Made by a program: the position numbers and the translations under genes. DNA of 64,000 nucleotides from Candidatus Contendibacter sp. Its GTDB lineage: Bacteria; Pseudomonadota; Gammaproteobacteria; Competibacterales; Competibacteraceae. This document shows positions 28,979 through 37,808 of the stretch, in pieces. How positions within the stretch are numbered: position 1 is the first letter of the stretch; each line of letters begins with the position of its first letter. The notes under the pieces are model-generated. The model worked only from the letters and a program-made list of their open reading frames with translations. It did no database searches and was not told the origin of the DNA. The stretch lies in assembly GCA_029624675.1 (NCBI GenBank), contig JARSSP010000041.1:1-64000 (forward strand). The letters run 5' to 3'.

Positions 28979-31900
28979 TGGAACGGCTCGACCCGCTCTA
29001 CGCGCCACTGAACGGCCTCAACCTGATCGAGGCCAGCGCCGGAACCGGCAAGACCTATACCCTGGCCACGCTATATCTACGTCTGGTGATGGAGGCGGCG
29101 ATTCCGGTCAACCGGATTCTGGTTGTCACCTACACCAACGCCGCGACCAAGGAACTGCGTGACCGCATCCGCGAGCGGCTGGGGCAAATCCGGCGGGCGT
29201 TCCAGCGTGGCCGGGCCGAGGAGGACGATGAGTTCAGCCTTCGGATGCTGGATGCGCTGCCCGACCGCGATCTCGCCATCCGCCGGCTGAACAACGCGGT
29301 GCGCGGCTTCGACGAGGCCGCCATTTTCACCATTCACGGTTTTTGCCAGCGGGCGCTGAGCGACAGCGCCTTTGAAACCGGATTGTCGTTCGAGACCGAG
29401 TTACTGGCCGACACCGGCGATCTGCTCCTGGAAATCGTCGAGGATTTCTGGCGACGAGAGTTTTACCCGGCCTCGCCGATGGTGGCGCAATACTTTCTGG
29501 ATAAAAAATACAGTCCGGCGAAGTTACTGGCCAACATCAGCCCGTATCTGGGCAAGCCCTACCTCCAGGTGGTCACGCCGGAAGGCAATGCTGACGGGTC
29601 GGCCCTTGAGCAGGCGTTTCTTCTGGCTTACCGGCAGGCACGGGAAATTTGGGAGAGCCATCGCGCCGAGATCGAGGATCTCTTGCTCAAGGCTCCCGGT
29701 CTGAATCGACAAAAGTACAGCTTGAAATCGCTCCCCGGCTGGCTCAGCGACATGGATGGTTATCTGGCCGCCGAAATTCCGAAACTTGAACTGTTCCCAA
29801 AGTTTGCACAGTTCACCACCGCCAAACTGCAAGAGTCGCGCAAAGGCAATCAGCCCGCGCCCCGTCATCCGTTCTTCGACGCCTGCGAGACGCTCAAGAC
29901 CGCTTGCGAAACCCTGGCCGATTACTGTCGGCATCGGATTCCGGTCAAGCTGCTGGCGTACTGCAACGCCGAGCTGGCGACGCGTAAACGGCGGCAACAG
30001 CTTCAATCCTACGACGATCTGCTGCTCGACCTGCGCGAAGCCCTGGCTGATCCCCGACGGGGCGCGGCCCTGGTCGATACTCTGCGCCGCCGTTACGCCG
30101 CCGCGCTGATCGACGAATTCCAGGACACCGATCCGGTGCAGTACGACATTTTTCGCCGCCTCTACGCCGACGCGAGTCAACCGGTGTTTCTGGTCGGCGA
30201 TCCCAAGCAGGCGATCTACAGCTTTCGCGGGGCGGACGTCTTCGCGTACCTGGCCGCCCGCCAGGACGCCACCCGCGGCTATACCCTCGATGTGAACTGG
30301 CGTTCCGACCCGCGCCTGCTGACGGCGTTGAACGCGGTGTTCGGCGCGGGTCGAAAACAACCCTTCCTGTTCGACGCCATTGGGTTCCAGCCAGCGGTTC
30401 CAGTGGAAAAGAAGCGCCATGAGCCACTCTGGATCCAAGGCCGGAACGAACCGCCGCTGCAACTGTGGTGGTTGGAGCCGGACGGCGATCAACCGCTGGC
30501 CAAGGGTATTGCCAGCGAACGGGCGGCCCAGGCGACCGCCGCCGAGATTGCCCGTCTGCTGAATCTGGGCGCGCGCGGCCAGGCGGGCATCGGCGACCGG
30601 CCGCTGGCCGGCGGCGACATCGCGGTGCTGGTGCGCAGCCATCGGCAGGGTCGGATGATCCGCGACCAGTTGCTGCGCTTGCGCGTGCCTTGCGTTCAAC
30701 AGGTGGACGACAGCGTATTCGCCTCCGCCGAGGCGCGACAACTGGAAGGATTGCTGGCGGCGGTGCTGGAGCCGGGCGACGAAGGCCAGGTACGCGCGGT
30801 TCTGGCCGACGACGGGTTCGGACTGAGCGGCGAGGCGCTGTACCGGCTGCGCGATGACGAGCAAGCCTGGGCGCGCTGGCTGGAAACCTTTCAGGGCTAC
30901 CGGCAACAGTGGCGAGACGAGGGTTTCATCCACTTTTTCCGCGCCTGGTTGAACGAACAGACGGTGGCGCCCCGGTTGTTGGCGTTTCAGGACGGCGAGC
31001 GGCGACTGACCAACCTGCTGCACCTGGCCGAACTGCTGCATATCGCCAGTCGCGGTCATCCGGGCATGGCCGGCCTGCTCAAATGGCTGGGAGACCATCG
31101 CCGCGCGCCGGCCAACCGGGACGAGGAGCAACAAGTGCGGCTGGAAAGCGACGAGAATCTGGTGCGAGTCGTCACGGTGCACAAGAGCAAGGGGCTGGAA
31201 TATCCGGTGGTGTTCTGTCCGTTTCCGTGGGATGGCAAGCTGCGCGCCGACGAGAACGATCTGCTGCTGTACCACGATCCCGCGTCTCCGGCTCGAACCG
31301 TGCTCGCCGTCGGCGCGGCCGAGGACGCTCCCGCCCGACAGTTCGCCCGCCGCGAGGAAATGGCCGAGAACCTGCGGCTGTTCTATGTGGCCCTGACCCG
31401 CGCCAAGCAACGCTGCACGCTGGTTTGGGGTAAGTATCAGGTCCGTGGCAAGGCGGACGAAAGCGGAACCGCGCCGCCCGCTTGGCTGCTGCATCGGCCG
31501 CCGGTGATCGGACCGTCCCAGGATGCGCTGGCCGTCACCCAGGAACGGTTCAAGACCTTGGATCCGGCGGTATTGCGAGCCGAACTGCAAGCCGCGTTCG
31601 CGCCGGTGAGCGAGACCGTCGCTATTATCCCCCTGCCGCGCGAGTCGGGCCGGGTTTACCAGCCGCCCGCCGTGGCCGAGCCGGAATTGCGTGCGCGCGC
31701 CTTTGTCGGACCCCTGCCGGAATCCTGGCGGGTGGGCAGTTTCACCGCGCTGACCGCCGGTCATACGGTCGAGGCGCCCGATTACGACGCGACCGTCGCC
31801 GTTCCCGTCGTTGAAATCGAACCGGTCGTGGGTATGTTCCGCGATGGGTTCGCCTTTCCGCGCGGCGCGCGCGCGGGCGTCTGCCTCCATGCCATTTTCG

Positions 31901-32583
31901 AGCGGCTGGATTTCACCCGGCGGGATCGGGAATGGCTGGAGACCCTGGTCAGCCGGACGCTGGCGGGACACGGGCTGGATGCGGGGGAGTGGACGCCGAC
32001 GGTGGCGGACTGGATGGAACGGGTGTTGGCGACGCCGCTGGACGAGAGTGGTTTGACGCTGGCGACCGTCGCGCCGGAGCGGCGACTCAATGAACTGGAG
32101 TTCACCTATCCGGTGAGAGCCTTGCGCGCCGAGGCGTTGCGGCGGGTGCTGGAGCAGCACGGCTACGCCGCTGGCCCGTTCCGGGAACGGATCGGGAATC
32201 TGGAATTCAGCCCGTTGCGCGGTTACATGAAGGGTTTCATCGACCTGGTGTTCGAGGCGGACGGGCGGTTCTACCTGGTGGATTACAAGTCGAACTGGCT
32301 GGGGCCGGGACCGGCGGCCTATCGCCGCCCCTGCCTGGAACAGGCCATGGCCCGCGAATCCTACCTGCTGCAATACCTGATCTACACTGTGGCGCTGCAT
32401 CGCTATCTGCGGCTGCGCGTGCCGGATTACGACTACCAGCGCCACTTCGGCGGTGTGTTCTATCTGTTTCTGCGCGGCATGGACCCAGCCCTGGGGCCAG
32501 CCCACGGCGTGTTCCACGACCGGCCCGCGCTGGCTTTGGTGGCGGCGTTGGATGAATTGATGGCAACCGGCCCCTTGGTATGA
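28978..32583 (+). CDS. recB: Exodeoxyribonuclease V beta subunit
   Basis: The 1201-residue RecB subunit of the RecBCD helicase-nuclease that processes double-strand breaks. Walker A ASAGTGKT lies at 19-26, the UvrD-like helicase motif VALTRAKQR in the middle, and the RecB nuclease site at the C-terminus (GFIDLVFEADGRFYLVDYKS, with the catalytic Asp and Lys). The start overlaps the amrA stop, so coupling is likely; the frame extends upstream within amrA, but only the ATG at 28978 gives the family N-terminus. recD follows with an ATGA overlap. recC, normally before recB, is not in the window. Confidence 0.97.
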   Translation: MERLDPLYAPLNGLNLIEASAGTGKTYTLATLYLRLVMEAAIPVNRILVVTYTNAATKELRDRIRERLGQIRRAFQRGRAEEDDEFSLRMLDALPDRDLAIRRLNNAVRGFDEAAIFTIHGFCQRALSDSAFETGLSFETELLADTGDLLLEIVEDFWRREFYPASPMVAQYFLDKKYSPAKLLANISPYLGKPYLQVVTPEGNADGSALEQAFLLAYRQAREIWESHRAEIEDLLLKAPGLNRQKYSLKSLPGWLSDMDGYLAAEIPKLELFPKFAQFTTAKLQESRKGNQPAPRHPFFDACETLKTACETLADYCRHRIPVKLLAYCNAELATRKRRQQLQSYDDLLLDLREALADPRRGAALVDTLRRRYAAALIDEFQDTDPVQYDIFRRLYADASQPVFLVGDPKQAIYSFRGADVFAYLAARQDATRGYTLDVNWRSDPRLLTALNAVFGAGRKQPFLFDAIGFQPAVPVEKKRHEPLWIQGRNEPPLQLWWLEPDGDQPLAKGIASERAAQATAAEIARLLNLGARGQAGIGDRPLAGGDIAVLVRSHRQGRMIRDQLLRLRVPCVQQVDDSVFASAEARQLEGLLAAVLEPGDEGQVRAVLADDGFGLSGEALYRLRDDEQAWARWLETFQGYRQQWRDEGFIHFFRAWLNEQTVAPRLLAFQDGERRLTNLLHLAELLHIASRGHPGMAGLLKWLGDHRRAPANRDEEQQVRLESDENLVRVVTVHKSKGLEYPVVFCPFPWDGKLRADENDLLLYHDPASPARTVLAVGAAEDAPARQFARREEMAENLRLFYVALTRAKQRCTLVWGKYQVRGKADESGTAPPAWLLHRPPVIGPSQDALAVTQERFKTLDPAVLRAELQAAFAPVSETVAIIPLPRESGRVYQPPAVAEPELRARAFVGPLPESWRVGSFTALTAGHTVEAPDYDATVAVPVVEIEPVVGMFRDGFAFPRGARAGVCLHAIFERLDFTRRDREWLETLVSRTLAGHGLDAGEWTPTVADWMERVLATPLDESGLTLATVAPERRLNELEFTYPVRALRAEALRRVLEQHGYAAGPFRERIGNLEFSPLRGYMKGFIDLVFEADGRFYLVDYKSNWLGPGPAAYRRPCLEQAMARESYLLQYLIYTVALHRYLRLRVPDYDYQRHFGGVFYLFLRGMDPALGPAHGVFHDRPALALVAALDELMATGPLV

Positions 32584-34475
32584 ACGACCCGCTGCCGATT
32601 CTGTACGAACGCGGTCTGCTGACCGACCTGGACCTGCATTTTGCCCGGTTCATGAACCGGTTGGCCGGCGCAGGCTCCCCTCTCCCGCCGGGAGAAGGGT
32701 TGGGGATGAGGGTAGCCTTGGAACTGGCGGCGGCCCTGGCCAGTCATGCCACCGGCCAGGGCGACATCTGCGTCAACCTGCGGCAATGGGCGCGGCGCTG
32801 GACCGTCATGGCGGGGGAGGCGCCCGCGTTCACGCCTCCATCGATCGGCGACTGGCTGGGAATCCTGCGCGCTAGCCCAGTGGTCGGGCGACCGGGCGTG
32901 CGTCAACCCCTGATTCTCGACCGGCGCGGTCGACTGTACCTGTACCGCTACTGGGAATACGAGCACCGGCTGGCAGAGAACTTGTCGCGGCGGGCTGGAG
33001 AACCCGTGGCGACCGTGGACGAGGCGCGGCTGCGAGCCGATCTCGACCGACTGTTTCCCCGCCATCCGCAACTGACCGGGCCAGACTGGCAGAAAGTGGC
33101 GGCGGCGGTGGCGGCGCTGAAGCGGATTTGCATCATCTCCGGCGGGCCAGGCACCGGCAAGACCAGCACCGTCCTGAAAATTCTGGCGCTGCTGACCGGC
33201 CAGACCGACGGTCGGCCGTTGCGCATCGCCTTGGCCGCGCCCACCGGCAAGGCGGCGGCGCGCTTACAGGAAGCGATCCGCGCGGCCAAGCCGACGTTGG
33301 GACTGGAACCAGAGCGGCTGGCGCAAATTCCCGAGGAAGCATCCACCCTGCATCGCCTGCTTGGGGCCCGACCCGACTCGGTGTATTTCCGTCACGACCG
33401 CGACAATCCGTTGCCAGTGGACGTGCTGGTGGTGGACGAAGTGTCCATGGTGGGATTGGCGCTGATGACCAAGACCGTCGATGCGCTGCCGCCCACCGCC
33501 CGGCTGATCCTGCTGGGCGACAAGGATCAACTGGCCTCGGTGGAGGCGGGGGCGGTGCTGGGTGACCTTTGTTTTGGCGGTGGCCGATTTTCGCCGGAGT
33601 TTCGGGCACGGCTAGCAACATTGACCGGCGAGGCGTTGCCACGCGGCCGGATCACGCCTCCGCCCCTGGCCGACGCCATCGTGTTGTTGCGACACAGCTA
33701 CCGCTTCAGCGCGGCCAGCGGCATCGGCGCGTTGGCCCGGGCGGTGAACAGCGGCAAGGGAGCGGCGGCGGTGGCGTTGCTGACTGGTTCGCTCCGCGAG
33801 GACATCGCTTGGCGGACCTTGACCGATCCCGCCGAGCTGCCGGAGCAACTGGCGAAATCGGTCGGAGAGGGCTTCGCGCCCTATCTGCGAGCGGTGCGAG
33901 AGGGAGCCGGGCCGACGACCGTGTTTGAGCTTTTCAGCCAGTTCCGGGTGTTGAGCGCCCTACGCGCTGGCCCGTTCGGAGTGGAAGCGCTGAACGGATG
34001 GTGCGAAGCCGCGTTGCGTGACCAAGGTTTGATTCAGACTCGCCGGGATTGGTACCTGGGCCGCCCAGTGATGATCGTTCGCAACGACTACAACTTGCGA
34101 CTGTTCAACGGCGACATCGGCATTACCTTGCCGGACCCGGACGATCCGGAACGGACGCGGGTGTTTTTCCTGGGTAGCGATGGCGCGTTGCGAAGTTTCG
34201 CCCCGGCGCGCCTGCCGGAGCATGAGACCGTCTACGCGATGACGGTGCATAAGAGCCAGGGATCCGAGTTCGACCGAATTGTGATGGTTATGCCGACCGA
34301 ATCGTCGCCCGTGTTAAGCCGCGAACTGGTGTACACGGCGCTGACTCGCGCCAGGCAACGGGCGGCGTTTCACGGGCTGCCGGCGGTGCTCGCCGGCGCG
34401 GTCGAACGGCGGCTTCGACGGTCGTCGGGTCTGCGCGACCGGTTGTGGGTGGAGCCGAGGGTCGGAATCGGCTGA
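32580..34475 (+). CDS. recD: Exodeoxyribonuclease V alpha subunit
   Basis: The 631-residue RecD helicase subunit, moving 5' to 3' in RecBCD. Walker A GGPGTGKT is at 188-195, with VVDEVSMVG (Walker B) and late helicase motif VHKSQGSEFDRI plus YTALTRARQ. The ATGA overlap with recB indicates coupled translation. Residues 33-45 (SPLPPGEGLGMRV) are encoded by a dispersed repeat inserted in frame; they lie in the N-terminal domain that contacts RecC/RecB and are absent from typical RecD, so far as I recall. The frame stays intact. Confidence 0.96.
   Translation: MNDPLPILYERGLLTDLDLHFARFMNRLAGAGSPLPPGEGLGMRVALELAAALASHATGQGDICVNLRQWARRWTVMAGEAPAFTPPSIGDWLGILRASPVVGRPGVRQPLILDRRGRLYLYRYWEYEHRLAENLSRRAGEPVATVDEARLRADLDRLFPRHPQLTGPDWQKVAAAVAALKRICIISGGPGTGKTSTVLKILALLTGQTDGRPLRIALAAPTGKAAARLQEAIRAAKPTLGLEPERLAQIPEEASTLHRLLGARPDSVYFRHDRDNPLPVDVLVVDEVSMVGLALMTKTVDALPPTARLILLGDKDQLASVEAGAVLGDLCFGGGRFSPEFRARLATLTGEALPRGRITPPPLADAIVLLRHSYRFSAASGIGALARAVNSGKGAAAVALLTGSLREDIAWRTLTDPAELPEQLAKSVGEGFAPYLRAVREGAGPTTVFELFSQFRVLSALRAGPFGVEALNGWCEAALRDQGLIQTRRDWYLGRPVMIVRNDYNLRLFNGDIGITLPDPDDPERTRVFFLGSDGALRSFAPARLPEHETVYAMTVHKSQGSEFDRIVMVMPTESSPVLSRELVYTALTRARQRAAFHGLPAVLAGAVERRLRRSSGLRDRLWVEPRVGIG
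32675..32713. repeat. Dispersed REP-like repeat inserted in frame in recD
   Basis: The 39 bases starting ctcccctctcccgccggg and ending ttggggatgagggt carry nested hairpins (ctccc/gggag). The same type of sequence, usually found between genes, appears in degenerate form at 26273-26307 and 52317-52340. Being 13 codons long, it keeps the recD frame and codes for SPLPPGEGLGMRV. Confidence 0.8.
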
Positions 34476-34516
34476 TGGAAGGTTTCGGTGGAAAGGGGCT
34501 TGGATCGGCAGCGAGG

Positions 34517-35956
34517 TTATTGAGCGGGAGAACCGAGTCGAATGGACTTGACCTCGAAATATTCGCTCATGCACTGATTCTTGAAATCTCCAGGGTCGGT
34601 TTCAAGGTAAGCGGCGAATAAGGTCAGCGGTGGCTTTGAGATACCGCCGACGATGATCTCCGCCTCTCCCCGGTTCTTGGCGGCTTGGATCGCGTCAAAC
34701 CGAACACGCAATTCCTTGGCGTAGCGGTAGCCCCGATAAACGTCCTTGTAAGCTTCGAAGATATTGGGCGATCCCAACAGGCTAATCATGAGCAGCACGA
34801 TGGCTGGCTGGATCAGGCGAGGGTCATCGAGCGGGATTTTTTGGCCCACCGTAAAATGCGCCAGGATGATGAAGGAAGGGTACCAGCCAAGCAGAAAGAG
34901 CAGCCAAACCACGCTTTCCGCTCGATCTGGTAGTGGATATCGATTGATCATAAATCCAATCCCATTCAATACGAAGATCATGATCAGCCAAAAAACCGGA
35001 AAGATCAGGAATGAACGTTTGAAATTTCCATCGGAGTAGAGCCAAGTTTTGGCGACGGGAAATGTAATAACCAAAACAATGAACGCCGATGCCCATAGTC
35101 CCAGGTTCGAAAGCCAGTATAACAGCCGCAATATCACCCAGGGTGGATAAAGTAGCATGGCCAGCCCAGGCGTGAGCCGCAACTGGGTTACGCTATCGAG
35201 GCTGGCGTAGCGCTCGTAATTGCCCGGTGCCGACACGCTGACTAGTGCGGCCCCGATCGCGATCAACAACAGTCCTACCCAGAACGCGCGTGAATTCCGT
35301 CGCATCCACAGCGCGTGGACAGTGCCGCAGAAAAGAATCGCGCCCGTCAATAACAGGGAAATTTCATTCGCGCCGATGATGATGATCGCTAATAGGCTGG
35401 AAAGGGAGAAAATCAGTATCCGCGTATACTTGCCAATTGCGGTCGTTTCACGCCAGATTAGCAATCCCAAAAGAAAAAGCAGGAGAACATTGGGTATCTG
35501 GTAAGTAAAGCTTCCGCCTGGCCAATAGAAGGTCTGGGCAATATTTGGAGTGCCGGATATAAATAATACCGTACATATTCCCCCTGTAAGAAAAATAAAT
35601 GATTTTGAGATTTTACTTTGGGATACCTTCGCCACCATAAAGCAGAATCCGAGCCAAGTCGATAGTAGGAGAATAATGGGTGGAAAATGGTATATTTTAA
35701 AAATGTCTCCTAATAGCGAGAATGCGGTGTAGGCAAAATTCAGGGTGTATCGGCCCGACCAGTTTTCGTACCAAAATGCCTGGGCACCAAAAAATCCCAA
35801 TTGCCTGGCTTTGACGGCGTAGCAGAAATCATCGGCGGATGGATAATCAAAAAAGGACAGTGCAATGAAAAGGGCGATTACGGCCGCTACTATGAAAACC
35901 AGTATGCCAATCGACATCTTGCCAACAAAAGATTGCTTGGAATTATTCATCCACAT
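34517..35956 (-). CDS. DUF6056-type polytopic membrane protein
   Basis: A 479-residue inner-membrane protein with about ten or more hydrophobic helices. The motif DYPSADDFCYAV followed by WYENWSGRYTLNF resembles DUF6056 proteins, which look like membrane glycosyltransferases of the GT-C type. The ATG at 35956 has AGGAA five bases upstream; the frame open to 36061 has no such site. The gene is AT-rich compared with recBD, consistent with recent arrival. It is convergent with recD and divergent from pstS. Substrate unknown. Confidence 0.75.
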   Translation of the reverse strand: MWMNNSKQSFVGKMSIGILVFIVAAVIALFIALSFFDYPSADDFCYAVKARQLGFFGAQAFWYENWSGRYTLNFAYTAFSLLGDIFKIYHFPPIILLLSTWLGFCFMVAKVSQSKISKSFIFLTGGICTVLFISGTPNIAQTFYWPGGSFTYQIPNVLLLFLLGLLIWRETTAIGKYTRILIFSLSSLLAIIIIGANEISLLLTGAILFCGTVHALWMRRNSRAFWVGLLLIAIGAALVSVSAPGNYERYASLDSVTQLRLTPGLAMLLYPPWVILRLLYWLSNLGLWASAFIVLVITFPVAKTWLYSDGNFKRSFLIFPVFWLIMIFVLNGIGFMINRYPLPDRAESVVWLLFLLGWYPSFIILAHFTVGQKIPLDDPRLIQPAIVLLMISLLGSPNIFEAYKDVYRGYRYAKELRVRFDAIQAAKNRGEAEIIVGGISKPPLTLFAAYLETDPGDFKNQCMSEYFEVKSIRLGSPAQ

Positions 35957-36293
35957 TAGGTTCCTAGACTTTATTGAGACTAAAGCTGGTGGGACGGGTC
36001 TCGGGTTTTCGGATTTGGTCAGAGTTTCATAATGAAACACGAGGCAACAAATCTTTTGCAAAATTTCACGCTGGATCGGTTGCTTCCTCTCAGCATAGCT
36101 TTTGGATACTTTTTGTACATCACTCTATCCCATTGATTAACCAGCATACCATGGCCTACAAAGGTTCGATCATGCGGGGGATCAGTTTTCTAGGCAGGTT
36201 GGTCTATTATTTGCTTAGAATTGTGTTAAGTTGTGTTGATGGGCTATTTCGGTTCGGCCCGTTCCAAAAAACCATAACTAGGAGGAGCAGTCG
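35957..36293. other. AT-rich gap between the DUF6056 gene and pstS
   Basis: 337 bases without a gene. It must contain the promoters of both divergent genes. Near pstS there is a 7-bp direct repeat (listed separately). No RNA gene or repeat element is seen otherwise. Confidence 0.6.
36221..36237 (+). promoter_or_regulatory. Direct repeat upstream of pstS, possible regulator site
   Basis: TTGTGTT occurs at 36221-36227 and again at 36231-36237, a 10-base period. PhoB binds direct repeats with an 11-base period (CTGTCAT-like), so this could be a weak PHO box, but the sequence match is poor. Speculative. Confidence 0.25.
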
Positions 36294-37337
36294 ATGTTTG
36301 CACGCAATTTAAGCTTTGCTTTTTTACTGTCGACGGTTATCGCGATTGACGCTATTGCCGCCGAATCCACGCGTGATCATATCAGTATGGCCGGCGCAAC
36401 CACGATTTACCCATTCGCGACGGCGGTGGGCGAGCGATTCAGCCAGGCCACTCAATTAAAACCTCCGCAGATTCAAGCCATCGGCTCGGGTGCGGGCTTC
36501 AAATTGTTTTGCGCGGGAACTGGTCCCGGAACGGTCGATATCGCGGTCGCGGTACGGCCCATGAAGCCGGAGGAGCGGGAATTGTGCGAGAAAAACGGCG
36601 TCAAGGATATCGTCGAAATTCAGTTTGGCTTGGTGGCCACCGTCGTCGCTCAATCCAGCGCGGGGGTGAAGTTCAACAATCTGAACCGCAAGGAATTGTT
36701 TCTGGCGATGGCCAAGGAGGTTCCCGACCCGAAGGACGGCGCCAAGATGGTGCCCAATCCCTACAAAACCTGGAGTGATATCAATCCTGCCTTGCCCAAT
36801 ACCAAGATTGTGATGTGGGTACCCGCCGAAATGCACGGTATTCACGATATCGTGCTGAAGCAAATCATGCTGGTCGGCTGCAAGGAGGTTGCCGCAATGC
36901 AAACCCTGATGGCGAACGAACCCAAGGCGCTTGAGACGGCTTGCCAAAGCCCCCGCGAGGATGGCGCTTATGTTGAGTTCAAGGAATTTAGCACAGCCGT
37001 CAAGGAGTTGCAAACGAATCCCAATACTCTGGGCGTCATGTCCCAAACCCACTTCAAGCCAAATTCCGGGTTGTTCTCCATTCCTCTCGATAGCTACGAA
37101 CCGTCGGTCCTGAGCGTCTCCCATGGAGTTTATCCTGTCGTGGAGCCGTTATTGCTTTATGTCAAGAAAGCCAATCTAGATGTTGCTGCGGGCCTTAAGG
37201 AATATCTGACCGAGTTCACATCCGAGGAGGCTATCGGTACGAACCGAGGCTATCTGGGCCCAATGGGCGTGGTGACGTTGCCACTGAACGGTCGTAACGA
37301 GGCGCGGGCCCGCGTTGCGGGTCTGGGGGCAAAGTGA
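36294..37337 (+). CDS. PstS-like phosphate-binding protein
   Basis: A 347-residue periplasmic binding protein with a signal peptide (cleavage near residue 23, IAA-ES). The first strand, SMAGATTIYPFATAVGERFS, and IGSGAGFKLFCAG resemble the PstS phosphate-binding loops. The start follows AGGAGGAG. No pstC, pstA, pstB or phoU gene is nearby, so it is an orphan binding protein; phosphate as ligand is inferred from the family. A hairpin terminator follows. Confidence 0.82.
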   Translation: MFARNLSFAFLLSTVIAIDAIAAESTRDHISMAGATTIYPFATAVGERFSQATQLKPPQIQAIGSGAGFKLFCAGTGPGTVDIAVAVRPMKPEERELCEKNGVKDIVEIQFGLVATVVAQSSAGVKFNNLNRKELFLAMAKEVPDPKDGAKMVPNPYKTWSDINPALPNTKIVMWVPAEMHGIHDIVLKQIMLVGCKEVAAMQTLMANEPKALETACQSPREDGAYVEFKEFSTAVKELQTNPNTLGVMSQTHFKPNSGLFSIPLDSYEPSVLSVSHGVYPVVEPLLLYVKKANLDVAAGLKEYLTEFTSEEAIGTNRGYLGPMGVVTLPLNGRNEARARVAGLGAK

Positions 37338-37355
37338 TTTCATTCCGGGATACGT

Positions 37356-37384
37356 ACCCCGCGGCTTGCCGTGGGGTCGTTTAT
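37356..37384 (+). terminator. Intrinsic terminator of pstS
   Basis: ACCCCGCGG (37356-37364) pairs with CCGTGGGGT (37369-37377) around a four-base loop, followed by cgtttatt. It begins 18 bases after the pstS stop. Confidence 0.8.
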
Positions 37385-37630
37385 TGTCCGTGAGCGGTTT
37401 CAACCCGATCGAAGGGCGATCGGCTCGTGGTGTAAACCACCGGTTTCCATCAGCCGCTTTCTCTACCCAGTCGGCGGTCTAGTCCGCCGGTGGTCAACCT
37501 ACCAGCTTTCAGATGGTGGTGATTGAGGGGGCTTGGTATGCGGCCAAGGCGATCAGGTACGATGGGGTTCGAAGTGCTGTTGATTCCATGCCTCTGATCG
37601 AAACGGCGATCGCTGGTGTGACTGTCCCCA

Positions 37631-37693
37631 CTACGCCCGCCGATACAATTCCGCGCCGTCGCTAACGAACTCGTCCGCTTTTTCCGCCAGCCC
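37631..37693 (-). pseudogene. thiC: Probable 3'-terminal remnant of thiC
   Basis: Directly after the TPP aptamer the minus strand reads GLAEKADEFVSDGAELYRRA and then a TAG (37631-37633). This resembles the C-terminus of ThiC (the E. coli protein ends with GMADMSENFRARGGEIYL plus a few residues), the enzyme most often found behind TPP riboswitches. All the upstream coding part, about 600 codons, is missing. The match is short, so it rests mainly on position and the conserved F-x4-G-x-E-hydrophobic-Y pattern. The remaining gap down to pstS holds nothing recognisable. Confidence 0.6.
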
Positions 37694-37779
37694 CTTGCTC
37701 CGCCGGTACTAACCGGATCAGGTTCCAAGGGTATGTCTCAGCCCCCGTAAGGGAGCACCCCCGCTTCGTACTGGCAAGG
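37693..37779 (-). ncRNA. TPP riboswitch (THI element), orphan
   Basis: Read on the minus strand, the aptamer is complete. P1 pairs CCTTGC (37779-37774) with GCAAGG (37698-37693). Between them lie GGGGTGCTCCC, the invariant GGCTGAGACATACCC and the second conserved block GAACCTGATCCGGTTAGTACC. These are the thiamine-pyrophosphate-binding elements. No intact gene follows: the P1 3' strand is joined straight to a short piece resembling the end of thiC, and then comes pstS in the other orientation. The gene on the upstream side, arnD, is unrelated. Confidence 0.96.
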
Positions 37780-37808
37780 ATTAGACCACAAGACAGGTCT
37801 TGCGGGAA

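Noticed and set aside
29524..32517. Very long open frame on the minus strand (997 codons) opposite recB
   Set aside because: It mirrors the GC-rich codons of recB, whose family motifs are clear; the antisense product is low-complexity and has no family features.
36221..36237. Calling the direct repeat before pstS a PHO box outright
   Set aside because: Period is 10 rather than 11 bases and the unit does not match CTGTCAT well; kept only as a low-confidence feature.
37385..37630. Possible CRISPR-like or mobile sequence beside the TPP riboswitch (gtttcaacccgatcgaag and similar)
   Set aside because: No unit is repeated and no spacers exist; it looks like unstructured leftover DNA.
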